A stretch of DNA of 64,000 bases from Hydrangea macrophylla (GCA_033977485.1 CM066988.1:76543669-76607668); one strand, 5' to 3'. Counted from the stretch's first letter, positions 11,558 to 23,311 are shown. The notes: a model not told the origin generated them from the sequence alone. Translations and numbers: made by a program.

Positions 11558-11671
11558 GGTGACGGATCTTACAATGACGATTAGCATCCGGGAGAGGAAT
11601 ACACAGAGGGTGGCCCCACTGATGATGCCTATGCCAAGGAGGACTACTATGCTAATGTTTACGCAAGTTGA
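11558..11671 (+). other. Short acidic LTR frame, 3' LTR copy
   Basis: Same 37-codon frame as at 3221-3334, with one TAC to TAG change at the ninth codon and a TGA instead of TAA terminator. Most other codon differences are synonymous or conservative by eye. Confidence 0.5.
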
Positions 11672-11956
11672 AGTCTTAGAGATAGTTGATAGTTTAAAAT
11701 TCCATTTTCACTGTTTTGTTATATTTGGTACTTGGGCATATGTTGCTTCCATACCTTATATACTTCCGCTGTAGCTTTTCAGTTGTAATAACTCTGATGT
11801 TGTAATATAATAGGTTTCCTTTATATTACTGTGGGTTGTTCTTTCTGAAATCTAGAAGTGTGTGGTGTGGAAGATTAGTGACATTCACCAATCATTCCCT
11901 ATAGACCCATAAAGGAAATTTACTTTTCTCTATTTATTCTGTTCCAGGGCGTGACA

Positions 11957-13807
11957 CTATCATAACCTCATAGCCTGATTGGAAAACTCATCATGAATGT
12001 CGTGCAACTCTTACAAAACAACTCTTGACTCATGAACTTTTGGTATCTAAGTTTATGGATAATAATCCGTGTAAAGTCCCTTACCCATAGCTTAGCTTGT
12101 GTTCAACATTAACTAGAATCCAATAACAACCGCCTCAAGTAGTGCCTCAGTGGGGTCACCCTCTAACATGTCTCATTGATAATGAAGTTCGTATCTAGTA
12201 ATCAATGAACAGTCTATCCTCCGTATGGAATGATCACCCATGACAGGGTGACACAGAATATTCCATTCACCTTACAATGAACCATTCATGGAAGATCGTG
12301 GGAGTTATAAATATAAGTCCCTCTCCCACTAGATTTTTATAAGAAGTTCACATCTAGTAGTCAATAAGAAATACCCTCCGTATGGAATGATTACCCATGG
12401 CTAGGTGACAGAGTATATCTCATGCTTACAATGAACTAATAGGAATTTTTATTCTTGTATATTAAAATCATTGTTCATTCATTGCTCATAAATATCTAAT
12501 ATTTTTTAATGTGTCAAAATTATTTTTCTTTACCCATGATAAATTTGGAAAATCCAATAATCCATTTATCAATTAAAGAAAACTAATTTTGACTAAACTA
12601 ATGTTTTTTGCCCATGCATTCACAAACAAAATGTATTGACATATACATAAGCATGCACAAGCAATCATTCACACAAAATTAAATAAATAATCATGCATGA
12701 GTAAAACAAGCCCATCTCTCTCATGGCACTATCTCCATAGTCCATCCTTAGGCTTCAAGCTTTAGGGCTCCATCTTTATGGTTCGAGGTTTCATGGCTCC
12801 ATCTTGTGGCTCCTCTAATTAATCTAATTTACAATAATCCTATACCTCCAAAGAGGTTTACAAAAAGGATCTAGGAAAAGTAAATTACATAAATGGCTAG
12901 GGAAACTATTACAGTACTCCTTTGCATAGGAATGAAACTATAATGCCCTTCACAATGCCACAAATCAAATTAAATGAATTTAAACTACTTTAAATTAACA
13001 CCTAATTTTGCCATGAGAGAGTAGGCTACCTACTTAAGAAGTTAGTTGACATACATTCACAATATATATGCCAATATAACCACGCATGAAATATATTCTA
13101 CAATAAAACATGCATCAATCAAAAGTATGTATATTTTAGAATTATGAAATTTCAAGCATACACAAATTAAATTTATATATTGCTTTCCATGACGAAACAA
13201 AACATATTGTCCAACAATATCTAGGATTCCTTAGAAAACTCCATTGGTGCGCAAGATTAGGTTTTCTAAAACCTAAACATCCAAATATTTAAAATAAAAT
13301 ATTTCAAAACTGAATTTTCAAAATAATTTTATTTATAAATATTCTAGAAAACTTAGTATACTAATATTAAATTTTAAAATAATTTTACAACTAAAATAAA
13401 CATTCTGGCCAAAGACAATCGATTACTGGTAAAGTCAATTGTTGCTGATTGAAGCCAATCGATTGCAAGCTAAATTAGTACATTTGTCACATTCTAGTAT
13501 GTACCAATTGATTGCCAAAAGAGGCAATCGATTGGTCTGCCAATCGATTAGAAACAGAACCAATTGATTGGACTATACCAGAGAGACAAATTTCCAGATC
13601 AGATCGTGAAAAATACCAGATTATGCATTTTAAATGCACCAAACGTTTTCTAATTAATCAAATTAGTTCTAAACTAATCGGATTGAAACAAGATCAAAAC
13701 TAGATGATCTTAACAATCTAAGAATCCTGTTCTAAAAAGAATTTAACTTTGATTAATCCTAGTTAATCATACTTCATAATATGAATGCAAGTAGTATAAA
13801 CAACCTG
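11957..13807 (-). other. Copia leader region, non-coding
   Basis: About 1.85 kb between the Copia PBS and the gypsy insertion, AT-rich, with no supported gene. It contains a direct duplication: a block starting GAAGTTC at 12184-12284 recurs at 12343-12441 (period 159 bp), both with CCTCCGTATGGAATGAT. It also carries an array of CAATCGATTG-like sites at 13416-13570. Confidence 0.6.
13416..13570. promoter_or_regulatory. CAATCGATTG-like array in the Copia leader
   Basis: About seven sites such as CAATCGATTA, CAATCGATTG and CAATTGATTG, some with one substitution. They lie just downstream (minus strand) of the PBS of a Copia element, a superfamily unrelated to the gypsy elements that carry the same motif. 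Confidence 0.7.
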
Positions 13808-13819
13808 GCTCTGATACCA
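13808..13819 (-). other. Copia primer binding site
   Basis: GCTCTGATACCA on the + strand, the reverse complement of TGGTATCAGAGC, adjacent to the LTR end at 13822. This sets the minus orientation and the LTR limit. Confidence 0.9.
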
Positions 13820-13821
13820 AT

Positions 13822-15581
13822 TGAAGGGAAAATTGGATCTCAGTGCGCAGCGGAATACGGGTACAGATTAAAATTTACTCTAACAAAACTAGATCTACTT
13901 CTCATTTATATTACTTGCAATCAATATACATACAAAAACATAGATATAGAGATACCTTTGCAATTTCTGGAATTATTTTGAGAACTCTTCAATGATCGTT
14001 GTGACGATTCGATCCCGATCACTTTGTTCTAACAAAGATGCGATCAGTAGAGAGAATAAACGATCTCCGATTGACCTCAAATTTTAATAGCAGTTGCATG
14101 TCGACGTCAGCTTCGTCGTGTCCAAAATTTATCAAGTTACAATAAGTATTGAGTAGTCCGATCTACTTTATGTGAGCATTGCCCGACGCTAATGATCTTC
14201 GCTCCCAATGTGCTATTGATCTTTTAATGATAAAGATCTTCACTCCTATGACTCTTAGATGTACTTGGAGGCTACAGTTTGGTAGAAACCCCTTTAGAAC
14301 AAACTTAGGAGGCTTAGGAAGGGTTTGGGAAACATATAACCAGTACTGATACTTCTGGGAGAATAAAAGACGTCTGTTATGTTCTGCCCGTAGTTTTTCA
14401 ATTTTTAAACTTTTGAGCCGACCTAAGTGCCAATCAATTGCCAGAAGTGGCAATCGATTGCCTTACCAATCAATTGCTTTAGGGATAATCGATAGTTTAT
14501 CCAATCGGTTGTAAGTGATGCAATCGATTGCTGCACCAATTGATAGGATCTAAACACCAATCAATTGGTAACAACTTTATCCCAAACCTCCCTTTGCATT
14601 GTTCCTTCACATCCAAACATCCTTATGAGCTCAGAGTGGGACCCTAGGTTCTTAATTACTGGCTCCAATTAATTATTATTATTACATCTAGTCAATATTG
14701 TTTAACTACAGAATAAATAGTTAATCAATTATCATTTATACCAATATAAAATGATAATTGCACTCCAGTGCATAAGAATAAAATCACACATACATAAGCA
14801 ATTACTAGACTTGTATATTATGATACTGATGTCCCTCTACCAGACAGTATTCATATTTATCATCGGGATGTATGTTTTAAGATACTATGGACCCAATAGA
14901 TAGATACATCTTATATTCCTCGACTATCATTCACTACGCTTGGATAACCAAACATGTCAACAAACACTTTGTTGACAAGGATGACCAGCTCTCGGTAATC
15001 ACTCCTAGTGACATTCTCGAGGGAATACTTATTCTTCATTTTATAGAAGATGGTAGAATTCCATCTTGACAATATATGTTCCCAACATTATAAACCCGAT
15101 TACCCAAGATACCCAGGTGTTGATCATGCAAGACCTCACTAATTGGTAAGTCAAAGCAACCAAAGCATACAATTTGTGTCCATAATTGTCTCAAGATTAA
15201 GGACATGTATCCCTATACAAGTTTGAGTTCCTATCGACGGTGACAACATTTAGGTATCAATAGGTTTAACTCAGGTCCGTTAATGCACCGCATGCACTAG
15301 CATATTAACCAAGAGTCAAAGACTCTTATGAATGAGATTTATCATTCTACCCCGTAGATGTTAATCATGCTACAGTGTACACCTAATAAGTCTTCACTGT
15401 GACTTATTTGAAACAACAAGGATTTATGATTCATATCTCACTTGTGTAATCACATACAAATGAATCACATGCAATGATGTTTAAGGATTTCAGTCTAACA
15501 TTCATCTCATGAACTAACATACGTAAATGCATTATGATATTCCATTGTCCAACTAACAGGTTTGAGGGCATATTCCTGACA
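13822..15581 (-). repeat. Copia LTR (5' LTR of the minus-strand element)
   Basis: On the minus strand it starts TGTCAGGAATATGCCC at 15581 and ends CCCTTCA at 13822, two bases before the PBS. At 15582 the sequence changes sharply into chromovirus RT, which fixes the outer boundary. An internal TGTTGGGAACATATATTG (15087) could be mistaken for an LTR start. The LTR holds a palindrome array at 14431-14567 and no supported gene. Confidence 0.75.
14431..14567. promoter_or_regulatory. CAATCGATTG-like array in the Copia LTR
   Basis: Seven or so sites, including CAATCAATTG, CAATCGATTG (several exact), CAATCGGTTG and CAATTGATAG, spaced about 20 bp. A TATATTGG-like box on the minus strand lies near 14745, so the array would be about 180 bp downstream of it. 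Confidence 0.7.
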
Positions 15582-18396
15582 ATTAGTACCTGGAACATTT
15601 TCGATATCTAAGACTCCATATCGAATGGTGCCATCTGAGATGTTGGAATTAAAGAAATAGGTTCATGAACTTAATGCTTTAGGCTTTGTTCTCTTGAGTA
15701 CGTCACCTTAGGGAGCCCCAGTTCTATTTATAAAGAAGAAGGATGGAACGCTTCGACTCTGTATAGCTTATAGAGAGTTGAACAATGTTATGATCAAGAG
15801 TAGATATCCACTTCCTAGGATAGATGATCTATTAGATCAGTTACAAGGATTAATTAAGGATCTTTTCTAAGATTGATCTGCATTTAGGATATCATCAACT
15901 ATTAGTTCGACCAGAGGCTGTGTCAAAAATGGCGTTTAGGACAAGATATAGACATTATGAGTTTCTAATTATGTCGTTCGGGTTAATGAATGCACCAGCA
16001 ATATTCATGGAATTAATGAATAGAGTATTCAAACCTTATTTATATCAATTCATTATAGTGTTCATTGACGACATCCTGATCCACTTAAAGACAGAAGAGG
16101 ATCACAAAGAGTACTTACATATTGCCTTACAAATGCTTCAAAATAGTAAGTTGTATGAATAGCTCAGCAAGTGCGAATTTTGCTACAAGAGGTCAAATTT
16201 CTAGAACATGTGATTTCACAAGATGGTATCTCTGTGGACTCATCTAAGTTCAATGTAGTCCTAAGCTGGAACAGACCGACCAATACAATAGAAATTAGAA
16301 ATTTTTCTCAGTCCTGTAGGATATTATCAAGGATTTATTGAGGGATTTTCTAGATTACAGGACCCTTGATGAATTTGACGAGAAAGGAGACAAAGTGTGA
16401 ATGGACAGACAAGCATGAAGGTGCATTTTGGGAGTTAAAGGAAAGATTAACCTCTGTACCAGTACTTGCGATAGCTAAGAGTGGAGAAAGGTACGTAATC
16501 TATAGTGATGCATCACACCAAAGATATGGATGTGTGCTTATGCAAGACGGGAATGTCATCATGTATGGATCAAGATAGTTATAGTTGCATAAGAAGAATT
16601 ACCCTACACATGATTTAGAATTAGTAGCGATAGTGTTTTCATTGAAGATCTTGGAGACACTATCTCTATAGAGAGAAGTTTGATTTATTTTTCGATCATA
16701 AGGGCTTGAAGTATTTGTTCTCTCAAAAGGAGTTAAAACATGCGACAACGAAGGTGGATGGAGTTGCTCAAGAACTATGACTTTTCATTGCAATACCATC
16801 CGGGTAAAGCAAATGTTGTAGTAGATGCTTTAAATCGTCGACCTTGACTAGTGATTGTTGTGTTATTAATGTAAGAATGGCAAGCATTGGAGGTTTTAGC
16901 CAAATTTGATCTTTAGCCCGTGGAGTCCATCGAAGGAAAACATCTTGGATGTCTTATGGTACAGTCAACTTTGATCAATCATATCATAGAAGTTTAACAG
17001 ATGATAAAGGACCTAAAGTTATGGTTCACCAAGATGTCAACAAAGGAACCTGAGGTTTGAAGCATTGGTATAGATGGAGCCTTAGAATGTAAAGGTAGAC
17101 TCTATGTACCTAACGAAGAAAACCTTTGGAAAGAAATATTAGATCATGCACATAAGTCAAGAATGACTGTTCATCCTGGAGGTACGATTATGTACAAGGA
17201 CTTGAAAAGAAATTTCTGGTGGGAATGAATAAAGAAAGAAATAGCAGAGTATGTAGCTCAATGTCTTACTTGTAAGCAAGTAAAGGTAGAACATCAGAGA
17301 CCACTTGGACTTCTATAACCATTACCAATTCCCCAATGGAAATAGGATAATATAACCATGGATTTCGTGGTAAGTTTGTCGAAGTCTCAGCAAAGCCACG
17401 ACGCTATTTGGGTAATCGTAGATCGACTTACAAAGACTTCACATTTTATTGCCTACAACATGACTATCCCGTGGAGCGATTGAGCCTACTATATCTACAG
17501 CAAGTTGTACAATTACACGGTGTACCTATTTCGATAATGTCAGATCAAGATTCATGTTTTACTACAACACTCTGGAAGAGTCTCCAAATAGTGATGGGAA
17601 CAACATTGAACTTGAGTTCAGCTTTCATCTGCAGAACGATAATTAGACTGAACAAGTCAATTAAGTGATGGGGGACATGCAGCGTGCTTGTGTCATTGAT
17701 TTTGAGAGTTCTTGGGAGATGCACCTGCCGCTGATCGAGTTTGCCTATAACAATAGCTACTATATGAGCATAGGGATGGCACTATTTAAAGCTTTATACA
17801 GAAGACCTTGTCGATCGCCACTATGTTGGGCTGAAGTTGGAGATACTAAACTTCTTGGGCCAGAAATGGTACGAAAGACTAGCAATAAGATTCAAGTCAT
17901 ACGTGAGAAGATGAAGATAGCTCAGACCCGACACAAGAGTTATGTTGACAAGCGACGTAAAGACTTAGAGCTCATAGTTGGAGATCATGTGCTACTCAAA
18001 GTTTCACCTATTTGAGGCATCGTCAGATTTGGTCAGAAGAGAGGCAAGCTAACATCACGATTCATTAGACCGTACGAGATCCTAAAGGTTGTTGGAAATG
18101 TAGCCTATCGACTAGCGTTGCCACCGAAGATGTTAGGAGGGCACAACATCTTCCGCTTTAGTATGCAGAGGAAATGTACTCATAACTCAACGCATGAGAT
18201 TAACTTTGATGATATTGAAGTCAACAACAACATCACGTTCAATGAAGGTCCAGTGCGGATTCTAGATAATGAAATCAAGAAGCTCAGAAATAAGGAGATT
18301 ATGTTGGTAAAGATTCTGTGTAAGCATCATAATGAAGGAGAAGCTTCATAGGAGCTAGAGTCAGAGATGCGCGAGAAGTTTCCATGATTATTTTAA
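15582..18396 (+). pseudogene. Chromovirus pol remnant (RT to chromodomain)
   Basis: Starts in the RT N-terminus ([13 protein letters not shown]), continues through RT with FIDD near 16060-16075, RNase H (YSDASHQRYG near 16500), the integrase zinc region and core ([13 protein letters not shown] near 17425; MSDQDSCFTTTLWKSL near 17540), and ends in the chromodomain-like tail at about 18394. Several frameshifts (for example near 15850, 16190 and 16300) and stops make it non-functional. At positions where the first element has stops it keeps TGG (GAFWELKERL, 16420-16450), CAA and CGA codons, which reveals the direction of mutation in that copy. Confidence 0.85.
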
Positions 18397-18548
18397 ATCT
18401 ATTTGCTACCGATTTCGAGGACAAATCTTTTAATTAGTGGTAGATGATATAATACCTTGTATTTTGGAATGTATATTAAGAAATAAGACTTTACACTAAT
18501 TCCTATATACTTGTATGACCTTTACTTTTCCTTTGATTAATTCTAGTC

Positions 18549-18733
18549 CCAATCGAGTTATAAGATTTCCCAATCGATTTCCACTTTTTGGTATCCAATC
18601 GATTGCCATCTTTCCTAATTGATTGCTATGCTGCCGATCTGAATTCATTACGTGGCACTATCCCAATCGATTTTTCTTTATTCCAATCGATTGCCTTAAA
18701 ATGCTTGATGCTAATCGATTACCAATCGATTGT
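18549..18733. promoter_or_regulatory. CAATCGATTG array upstream of TATA (second chromovirus)
   Basis: About eight sites of the CAATCGATTG type, several decayed by one or two bases, ending about 60 bp before the TATA box at 18795. Confidence 0.72.
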
Positions 18734-19209
18734 CACCTGTAAAGATAAGTTTTCCACTTTGCTTCGTGGTTTGACACGTGGCACTCTCATTTTCTATATA
18801 TACAAGCCCATTTCTTGCCCTTGAGCCATTTGGGATAGTTTGAGATTGAGAAAAAGATATATATCATATATACACACATCCATACATATATATACACAAA
18901 TATATACATACACACACTTTGCTGGATAGAGAAGAATGAAGGAGGAGAAAGAGAAAAAAGAGAAGAAAGAAGGAGCAGAAAGAGAAGAGAGATAAATGAG
19001 AATGGTACAAGAAGAGAAAGAGAAAGAAGAGAGAGAAACATTGAGGTTTCCATAGACAAACACTCCCCACACTCAAATAGGTGAGTTTTAACTCACTTGG
19101 TCCCTTTATATGGATGTTTTACAAGTTTATATGAAGCTTAGACGCAACAAACACGCCCTTAAGACATTTATATATGATGTTTTATCATTCTGCTGGGGAA
19201 GATGAAGTC

Positions 19210-19421
19210 CCAATCGATTGGACTTTTTCCAATCAATTGCCATCAGTTAGGACCCAATTGATTGGATAGTTCTTCCAATCGATTATCATTATTTGTAACC
19301 CATTCAATTGCCAAAGTTAGCAATCGATTGACATTGTTTTTGGATCTAATCGATGTGTTTTCCTCAATTGATTGTTATAGTGTTTATCCCAATCGATTGG
19401 ACCCTTGTCCCAATCGATTGG
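19210..19421. promoter_or_regulatory. CAATCGATTG array downstream of TATA (second chromovirus)
   Basis: About nine exact or near-exact sites, at the same relative position as 10429-10638 in the first element. Confidence 0.72.
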
Positions 19422-20269
19422 CAATCATAGAACATGGTTATTTCTTTTTTTTATTATATAAGGGATTCGATCATTTGATTTTGATTCGGACTTTCATTAT
19501 ACGACTATGGGGATAATCAGGGGTAATGTGATACCAAAGATAAGTACGAGGGTGAATAATGGATTAATGTCATAACGTTAGTTATTATGTTATTCGTGTT
19601 TGAGTATGATATTTGTTTCATTTTAATCAAAGTAGTCAGGTCATAGTGGGAAAGTCATATATTAATGTTAGTACAAAACACAGATAGATTTGATAAGTTC
19701 TAAGAAATGGTACGTGGATAGCACCAAGGGATTCTAACTAGCCAGATGATCCATGGTATATCCTTAACGAGCAGTAAATGGTTATATCTTTAATGAGCAG
19801 TAGATGGGGGATCATTGGTAGACATCAACGAGTCATGGCAATAGATTTGATATGCCATTATTTGAAACGATATGTCCCCGACATGTGGTGGATGGTGATA
19901 TGTCCTTAACGAGAAGAGGGATGGACTGACGTTGAGTCCATGACATACGGTGTATGGCATATATCCTTAACAAGCGGTGGATAGAAAGATGGTGTATCCA
20001 TAGAGTTGAACGATTGAGTCTGTTCTTCCTATCAAGAGTACGTGGGTTATCGGTCGTAGGATAACGAGACGATAATGGCTAGGTACGATAAGATGTACTA
20101 AAGAGAAGATATTACTTAGTAGAACTTAACTTAACTCTTGTCTTCATAACTTGTTTATACTTTAAATAACTGGTACCCTGTTAGTTTATATTCACCCAAC
20201 TCTCAGTAAGCTGATGGCCGTTGTTTCCTGGACATTCCCTGTCTAGATTATCCTATTCCTAATAATGCA

Positions 20270-20389
20270 TGTGATGGAGCTTACAACGACGGATACTACC
20301 TAGAGGAAGGGCATGCAGAGGGTGGCCCCATCAAGGACGGTTATGGAGAAGGAGACTATTACACTGACAACTACGTATACGCCAACTGA
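20270..20389 (+). other. Short acidic LTR frame, second chromovirus
   Basis: Thirty-nine codons ending in TGA, with CDGAYNDGYY at the start, a central AEGGP and NYVYAN at the end. It is two codons longer than the frame at 3221-3334, by an in-frame insertion. Confidence 0.45.
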
Positions 20390-20673
20390 AGACTAGATAG
20401 TTGTTAGTTTTTATTTGCATTGATCTTTTGTTGAATTGGTACTTGGGCATATGTTGCTTCCTGACCTTTTTGTAGTCTTGTGGACAACTCTAATGATTTT
20501 TTAATAACTAGAATGATTGTGACATATTCAATTTATGTATGTTATTTGTTCTTGCTATTTTATTAGACTAGTACTATGTGGTGTGGACTATTTAGTGACA
20601 TTCACCCATCATTCCATAAGGACCTAAAAAGGAAATTTTATTTTTCTCTAGTTTTGCTACTCCGAGGCATGAA

Positions 20674-21501
20674 AGTTATGGCGTCAAAGTTGATGCACGT
20701 GTAGTTGGTCAAGGAGACCAATCCAATTACATATGTCACACATGTTTAGTCGACCGCGGAGGTTCGAGAAGTACAATCGAGTTACGAGTCGGTGGTTTAC
20801 AATATCACACTTGAGCAATGATTGCTATTACGGCCGTGTTAGGCAACGATAACAATGTATCCATTCAAGTCAACGCGATCGAGTTATGAATACAGTGGTG
20901 ACAACTTCTATCAAGATATGTTTATCAAATGCTTAGTCCAAGATTATTATTGTACTTGTATACTATGGCTTGTATTATGAGTGATCGGTTAGACCACTCA
21001 CTTAGCTTCAAAAGCTAACGTCTCTATTGCCCTGGACATATTATGACTAGATTTTATTGAGGAAGCCTATCAAGGCGAATATCAAGGGGACTATTCAGGT
21101 GTTCAACAGGAGGATTTGCAAGACGATTATCCCTAGGGGAAATACCAGGAAGAGTACCATGATGATGGGCATGGTTATGCCAATTGAAGAATGAATTCCA
21201 ATCTATTTATATATTGGGAGTGCCTTTATGTTTTGTCTATCTTTTGTCTGATGTAATATCTGATTTGGCGTCGATCGCCTAAATTTATTTTATGTTTTCA
21301 TATGGAAATAATGTAATAGCTAGGTCTCAAATATTTAAGTTCCCCCATGAATACTAGTAGCCATTTTATGGTTCCATTTATGTTATAACCATGTTTAGAA
21401 TGCTTGCAAGGATAGATCGGTTAATGCAACTCCATACGCCTTACGGACTCGGAAAGGAAAATTTGATTTCCCTCTAATTTGCATTACTTCGGGGTGTGAC
21501 A
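20674..21501 (+). repeat. Fragment of a related gypsy LTR
   Basis: Ends TTCGGGGTGTGACA at 21501, like the chromovirus LTR termini. It also has the GGAAAGGAAAATTTGATTTCCC block typical of the LTR 3' end in this group and an acidic frame (21050-21186) with one internal TAG, ending GYAN. It is probably an older solo or truncated LTR abutting the second element; its 5' end is not visible. Confidence 0.6.
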
Positions 21502-22162
21502 ACTTTACATTAATCATGATAATACATGATTTCACATTTCATAGGAGTAACAACATTTAAACAGATAAACTCTTATTAGCACGAATTCAACTACTAGGCA
21601 CAATGACAACTTTAAACAATTAACAAGTAGTTCATTTAGGCAACTAAGCAATTAACCAACACTTAGGCAACTAATCTAACTAAGCATATAATCACATTAA
21701 AATCACTAAGACTAACAATTAGCAACTAAATCAACTAACCACATAACAAGTATTATGGGGGAAACAACTAAGATTAATCTCTACACTTCAATCCTAGCAC
21801 TTCCTAACACAAATCACACATTAGAGATAAAATACATAGTGAATTGATACAATATAATCTACCTTTATTTTTTAGAATGAAATGAGAAAGAGAAAGAGAA
21901 GGAGACTTCAAGAATAAAATAAGAAAACAAGTTGTAGAGTTCCTAAGAACACGAAATTAGAGAAACATTCTACTTCCTCTAGGCTATAGCTTAAGTTAGA
22001 GAACAAAATAGGAAATAATAACGCCAATAGAGATCCCTAGATTAGGGAACCACTTTTGCTTCAAATATTCATGCTCCCAAAATGGAACTTACTAGCTCAA
22101 AATAAAGGTTGAAGATGTTGGGGGTGATGGAGGTTTGGTTCTTCAAACTATACAGAGAGAAG

Positions 22163-22202
<40 letters not shown>

Positions 22203-22263
22203 TAGGATAAGAGAATGAAAAGAAAAAGAAAAGAAAAAAGAGAAAGAGAAAGAGTCGGATGAC
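21502..22263. other. Low-complexity stretch, no gene
   Basis: A- and C-rich DNA with CAACTAA/ACTAAGCA-type reiterations (about 21580-21770), then purine-rich DNA and a TA/GA microsatellite at 22163-22201. No coding region is supported. Confidence 0.5.
22163..22201. repeat. (TA)n(GA)n microsatellite
   Basis: Compound dinucleotide run, about ten TA then ten GA units. Confidence 0.9.
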
Positions 22264-22568
22264 TAGGGATGGCAACGGGACGGGTATGGGATAGGGCCCC
22301 CCTTTACCGCCCCCGCCCCCGCCCTTGCCGACCCTGCCCCACCCCACCCTACCCGAGGAAGAACAACTTCCATCCCCGATGCCGATTGATGAAAGGGAGT
22401 CCCCACCTTGCCAACACACAATACACACACAAAAAATTTGCAGGCAGAAAACACACATTATAGAATGCTCTGCACAACCTCACAACACACAAAATACACA
22501 TACATATATTACCATAAATTAGGGCCTAATTTTGAAATCAACCTCTTTTATGAGAGTTTTCTACACAG

Positions 22569-22619
<51 letters not shown>
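22569..22619. repeat. (CA)n microsatellite
   Basis: About 25 uninterrupted CA units. Confidence 0.95.
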
Positions 22620-22621
<2 letters not shown>

Positions 22622-22894
22622 TACATACACATATATACATGTATTCCAAATATTAAGGCTTAGATTTACCACTTTGATGAGATTTAAGATTTACAGTGAG
22701 AGATCGACATTGGAAAACTTCACTGGTAGTGTCAATGGTGAGCCACTTCAATCACGAGTTGCTTCTAGGGTTACGATGATGATGGTGGTGATTTACTTCT
22801 TCATCTTCTTTTCAATATGAAGTGAACTCAGTTTCCAAAGGGAACTTAGAGAAAGAGTACGGAAGAAGAGAAATTTAGAGCTAAAAGTTTTTCA

Positions 22895-22911
22895 TTAGAG
22901 AGAGAGAGGGG

Positions 22912-22952
<41 letters not shown>
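22895..22952. repeat. (GA)n microsatellite
   Basis: GA run interrupted once by a short G tract. Confidence 0.93.
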
Positions 22953-22956
<4 letters not shown>

Positions 22957-23254
22957 TGGGGTTAAATCCAACAATTTAACTTTAACATTCAATGAGGGTT
23001 TTATCAGGAAGGTTCTAGTATGCTATTTCTAACCATTGGATGGGGGATCTGATGGTCTATTTTGAGAAACACACTTTTGATATTTGAGATTCGCTTCATA
23101 ATAATGAACAATACCTACCTATACACGTAACATTTTGCTTATATAACCGGGGCAGACGGATTTCATCCCTTACTCCCGAACGCGACTCAAGTTGAGAAGA
23201 TGAATCCCATACCAGCCCCTAACCTGTTTGAAGTCACCCAATACCCTACCTATT

Positions 23255-23280
23255 AGGGGCGGGGCGGGGCGGGGCGGGGA
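23255..23280 (+). other. G-quadruplex-prone tract
   Basis: Four to five consecutive GGGGC units within the hAT-like element's right end. They fit the pattern of four G-runs with one-base loops. G4 formation is inferred only. Confidence 0.6.
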
Positions 23281-23311
23281 TCCCGGAAAACCCGCCCCAT
23301 TGCCATACCTT

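Larger units (their letters stand above)
1589..11956 (+). mobile_element. Ty3/gypsy chromovirus (Tekay/Del-like), full length, inactive
   Basis: A 10.4-kb element with, in order, a 5' LTR (1589-3619), an initiator-Met tRNA PBS (3627-3638), an extra acidic reading frame (3775-4790), gag-pol ending in a chromodomain-like tail (5165-9706), a weak PPT and a 3' LTR (9756-11956). The integrase-chromodomain tail and very long LTRs point to the Tekay/Del lineage of chromoviruses; this is family knowledge, not proof. It is inserted in the leader of the Copia element. LTR divergence and many stops show it is not recent. Confidence 0.85.
9756..11956 (+). repeat. 3' LTR of the chromovirus
   Basis: Begins TGACATACCCTGAATTTC and ends GGGCGTGACA, about 2.2 kb. 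Unlike the 5' LTR it retains both palindrome arrays (9842-9963 upstream and 10429-10638 downstream of the TATA run at 10027-10037). It also carries the subrepeats and the short acidic frame (11558-11671). Confidence 0.9.
1..15581 (-). mobile_element. Ty1/copia LTR retrotransposon, 5' part, split by a nested gypsy insertion
   Basis: A minus-strand Copia element reconstructed from pieces. In its own 5'-to-3' order these are the LTR (15581-13822), a PBS (13819-13808), a long leader (13807-11957), then, after a 10.4-kb gypsy insertion at 1589-11956, the rest of the leader, gag and the first part of pol (1588-1). The 3' half and 3' LTR lie beyond the left edge. Its right boundary is set by the abrupt resumption of chromovirus RT sequence at 15582, so the Copia element itself sits inside another gypsy element. 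The assignment to one element is inferred from consistent strand, order and the near-matching TSD of the nested insertion. Confidence 0.75.
15582..20673 (+). mobile_element. Second Tekay/Del-like chromovirus, 3' portion
   Basis: RT-to-chromodomain coding remnant followed by a complete 3' LTR. It is closely related to the element at 1589-11956 (same gene order, shared LTR motifs) but more decayed. Its 5' part must lie beyond the left edge, because the Copia element interrupts it at 15581/15582. It is the oldest layer of the nest. Confidence 0.8.
18445..20673 (+). repeat. 3' LTR of the second chromovirus
   Basis: Starts TGATATAATACCTTG and ends near AGGCATGAAA, a decayed form of the GGCGTGACA terminus. 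It keeps a TATA box (18795-18802), both palindrome arrays (18549-18733, 19210-19421), decayed subrepeats and the short acidic frame (20270-20389). Confidence 0.8.
22264..23311. mobile_element. hAT-like non-autonomous element with GC-rich ends
   Basis: The left end TAGGGATGGCAACGGGACGGG and the right end CCCGCCCCATTGCCATACCT are inverted repeats of the Ac/hAT style, the same type as at 35849-40920. The flanking 8 bp (CGGATGAC versus GATGAGAG) do not match well, so the TSD is decayed or the ends are slightly off. There is no transposase. The interior holds a CA microsatellite (22569-22619), a GA microsatellite (22895-22952) and a G-rich tract near the right end. Confidence 0.6.

Noticed and set aside
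15087..15087. Alternative Copia LTR start at TGTTGGGAACATATATTG (minus strand)
   Set aside because: Chromovirus coding sequence resumes only at 15582, so the Copia element must extend to 15581; the internal TGTTGGG is not the terminus.
22264..23311. Full confidence in this as a bounded hAT element
   Set aside because: Inverted ends are clear but the 8-bp flanks do not match, so exact limits and a TSD were not claimed.
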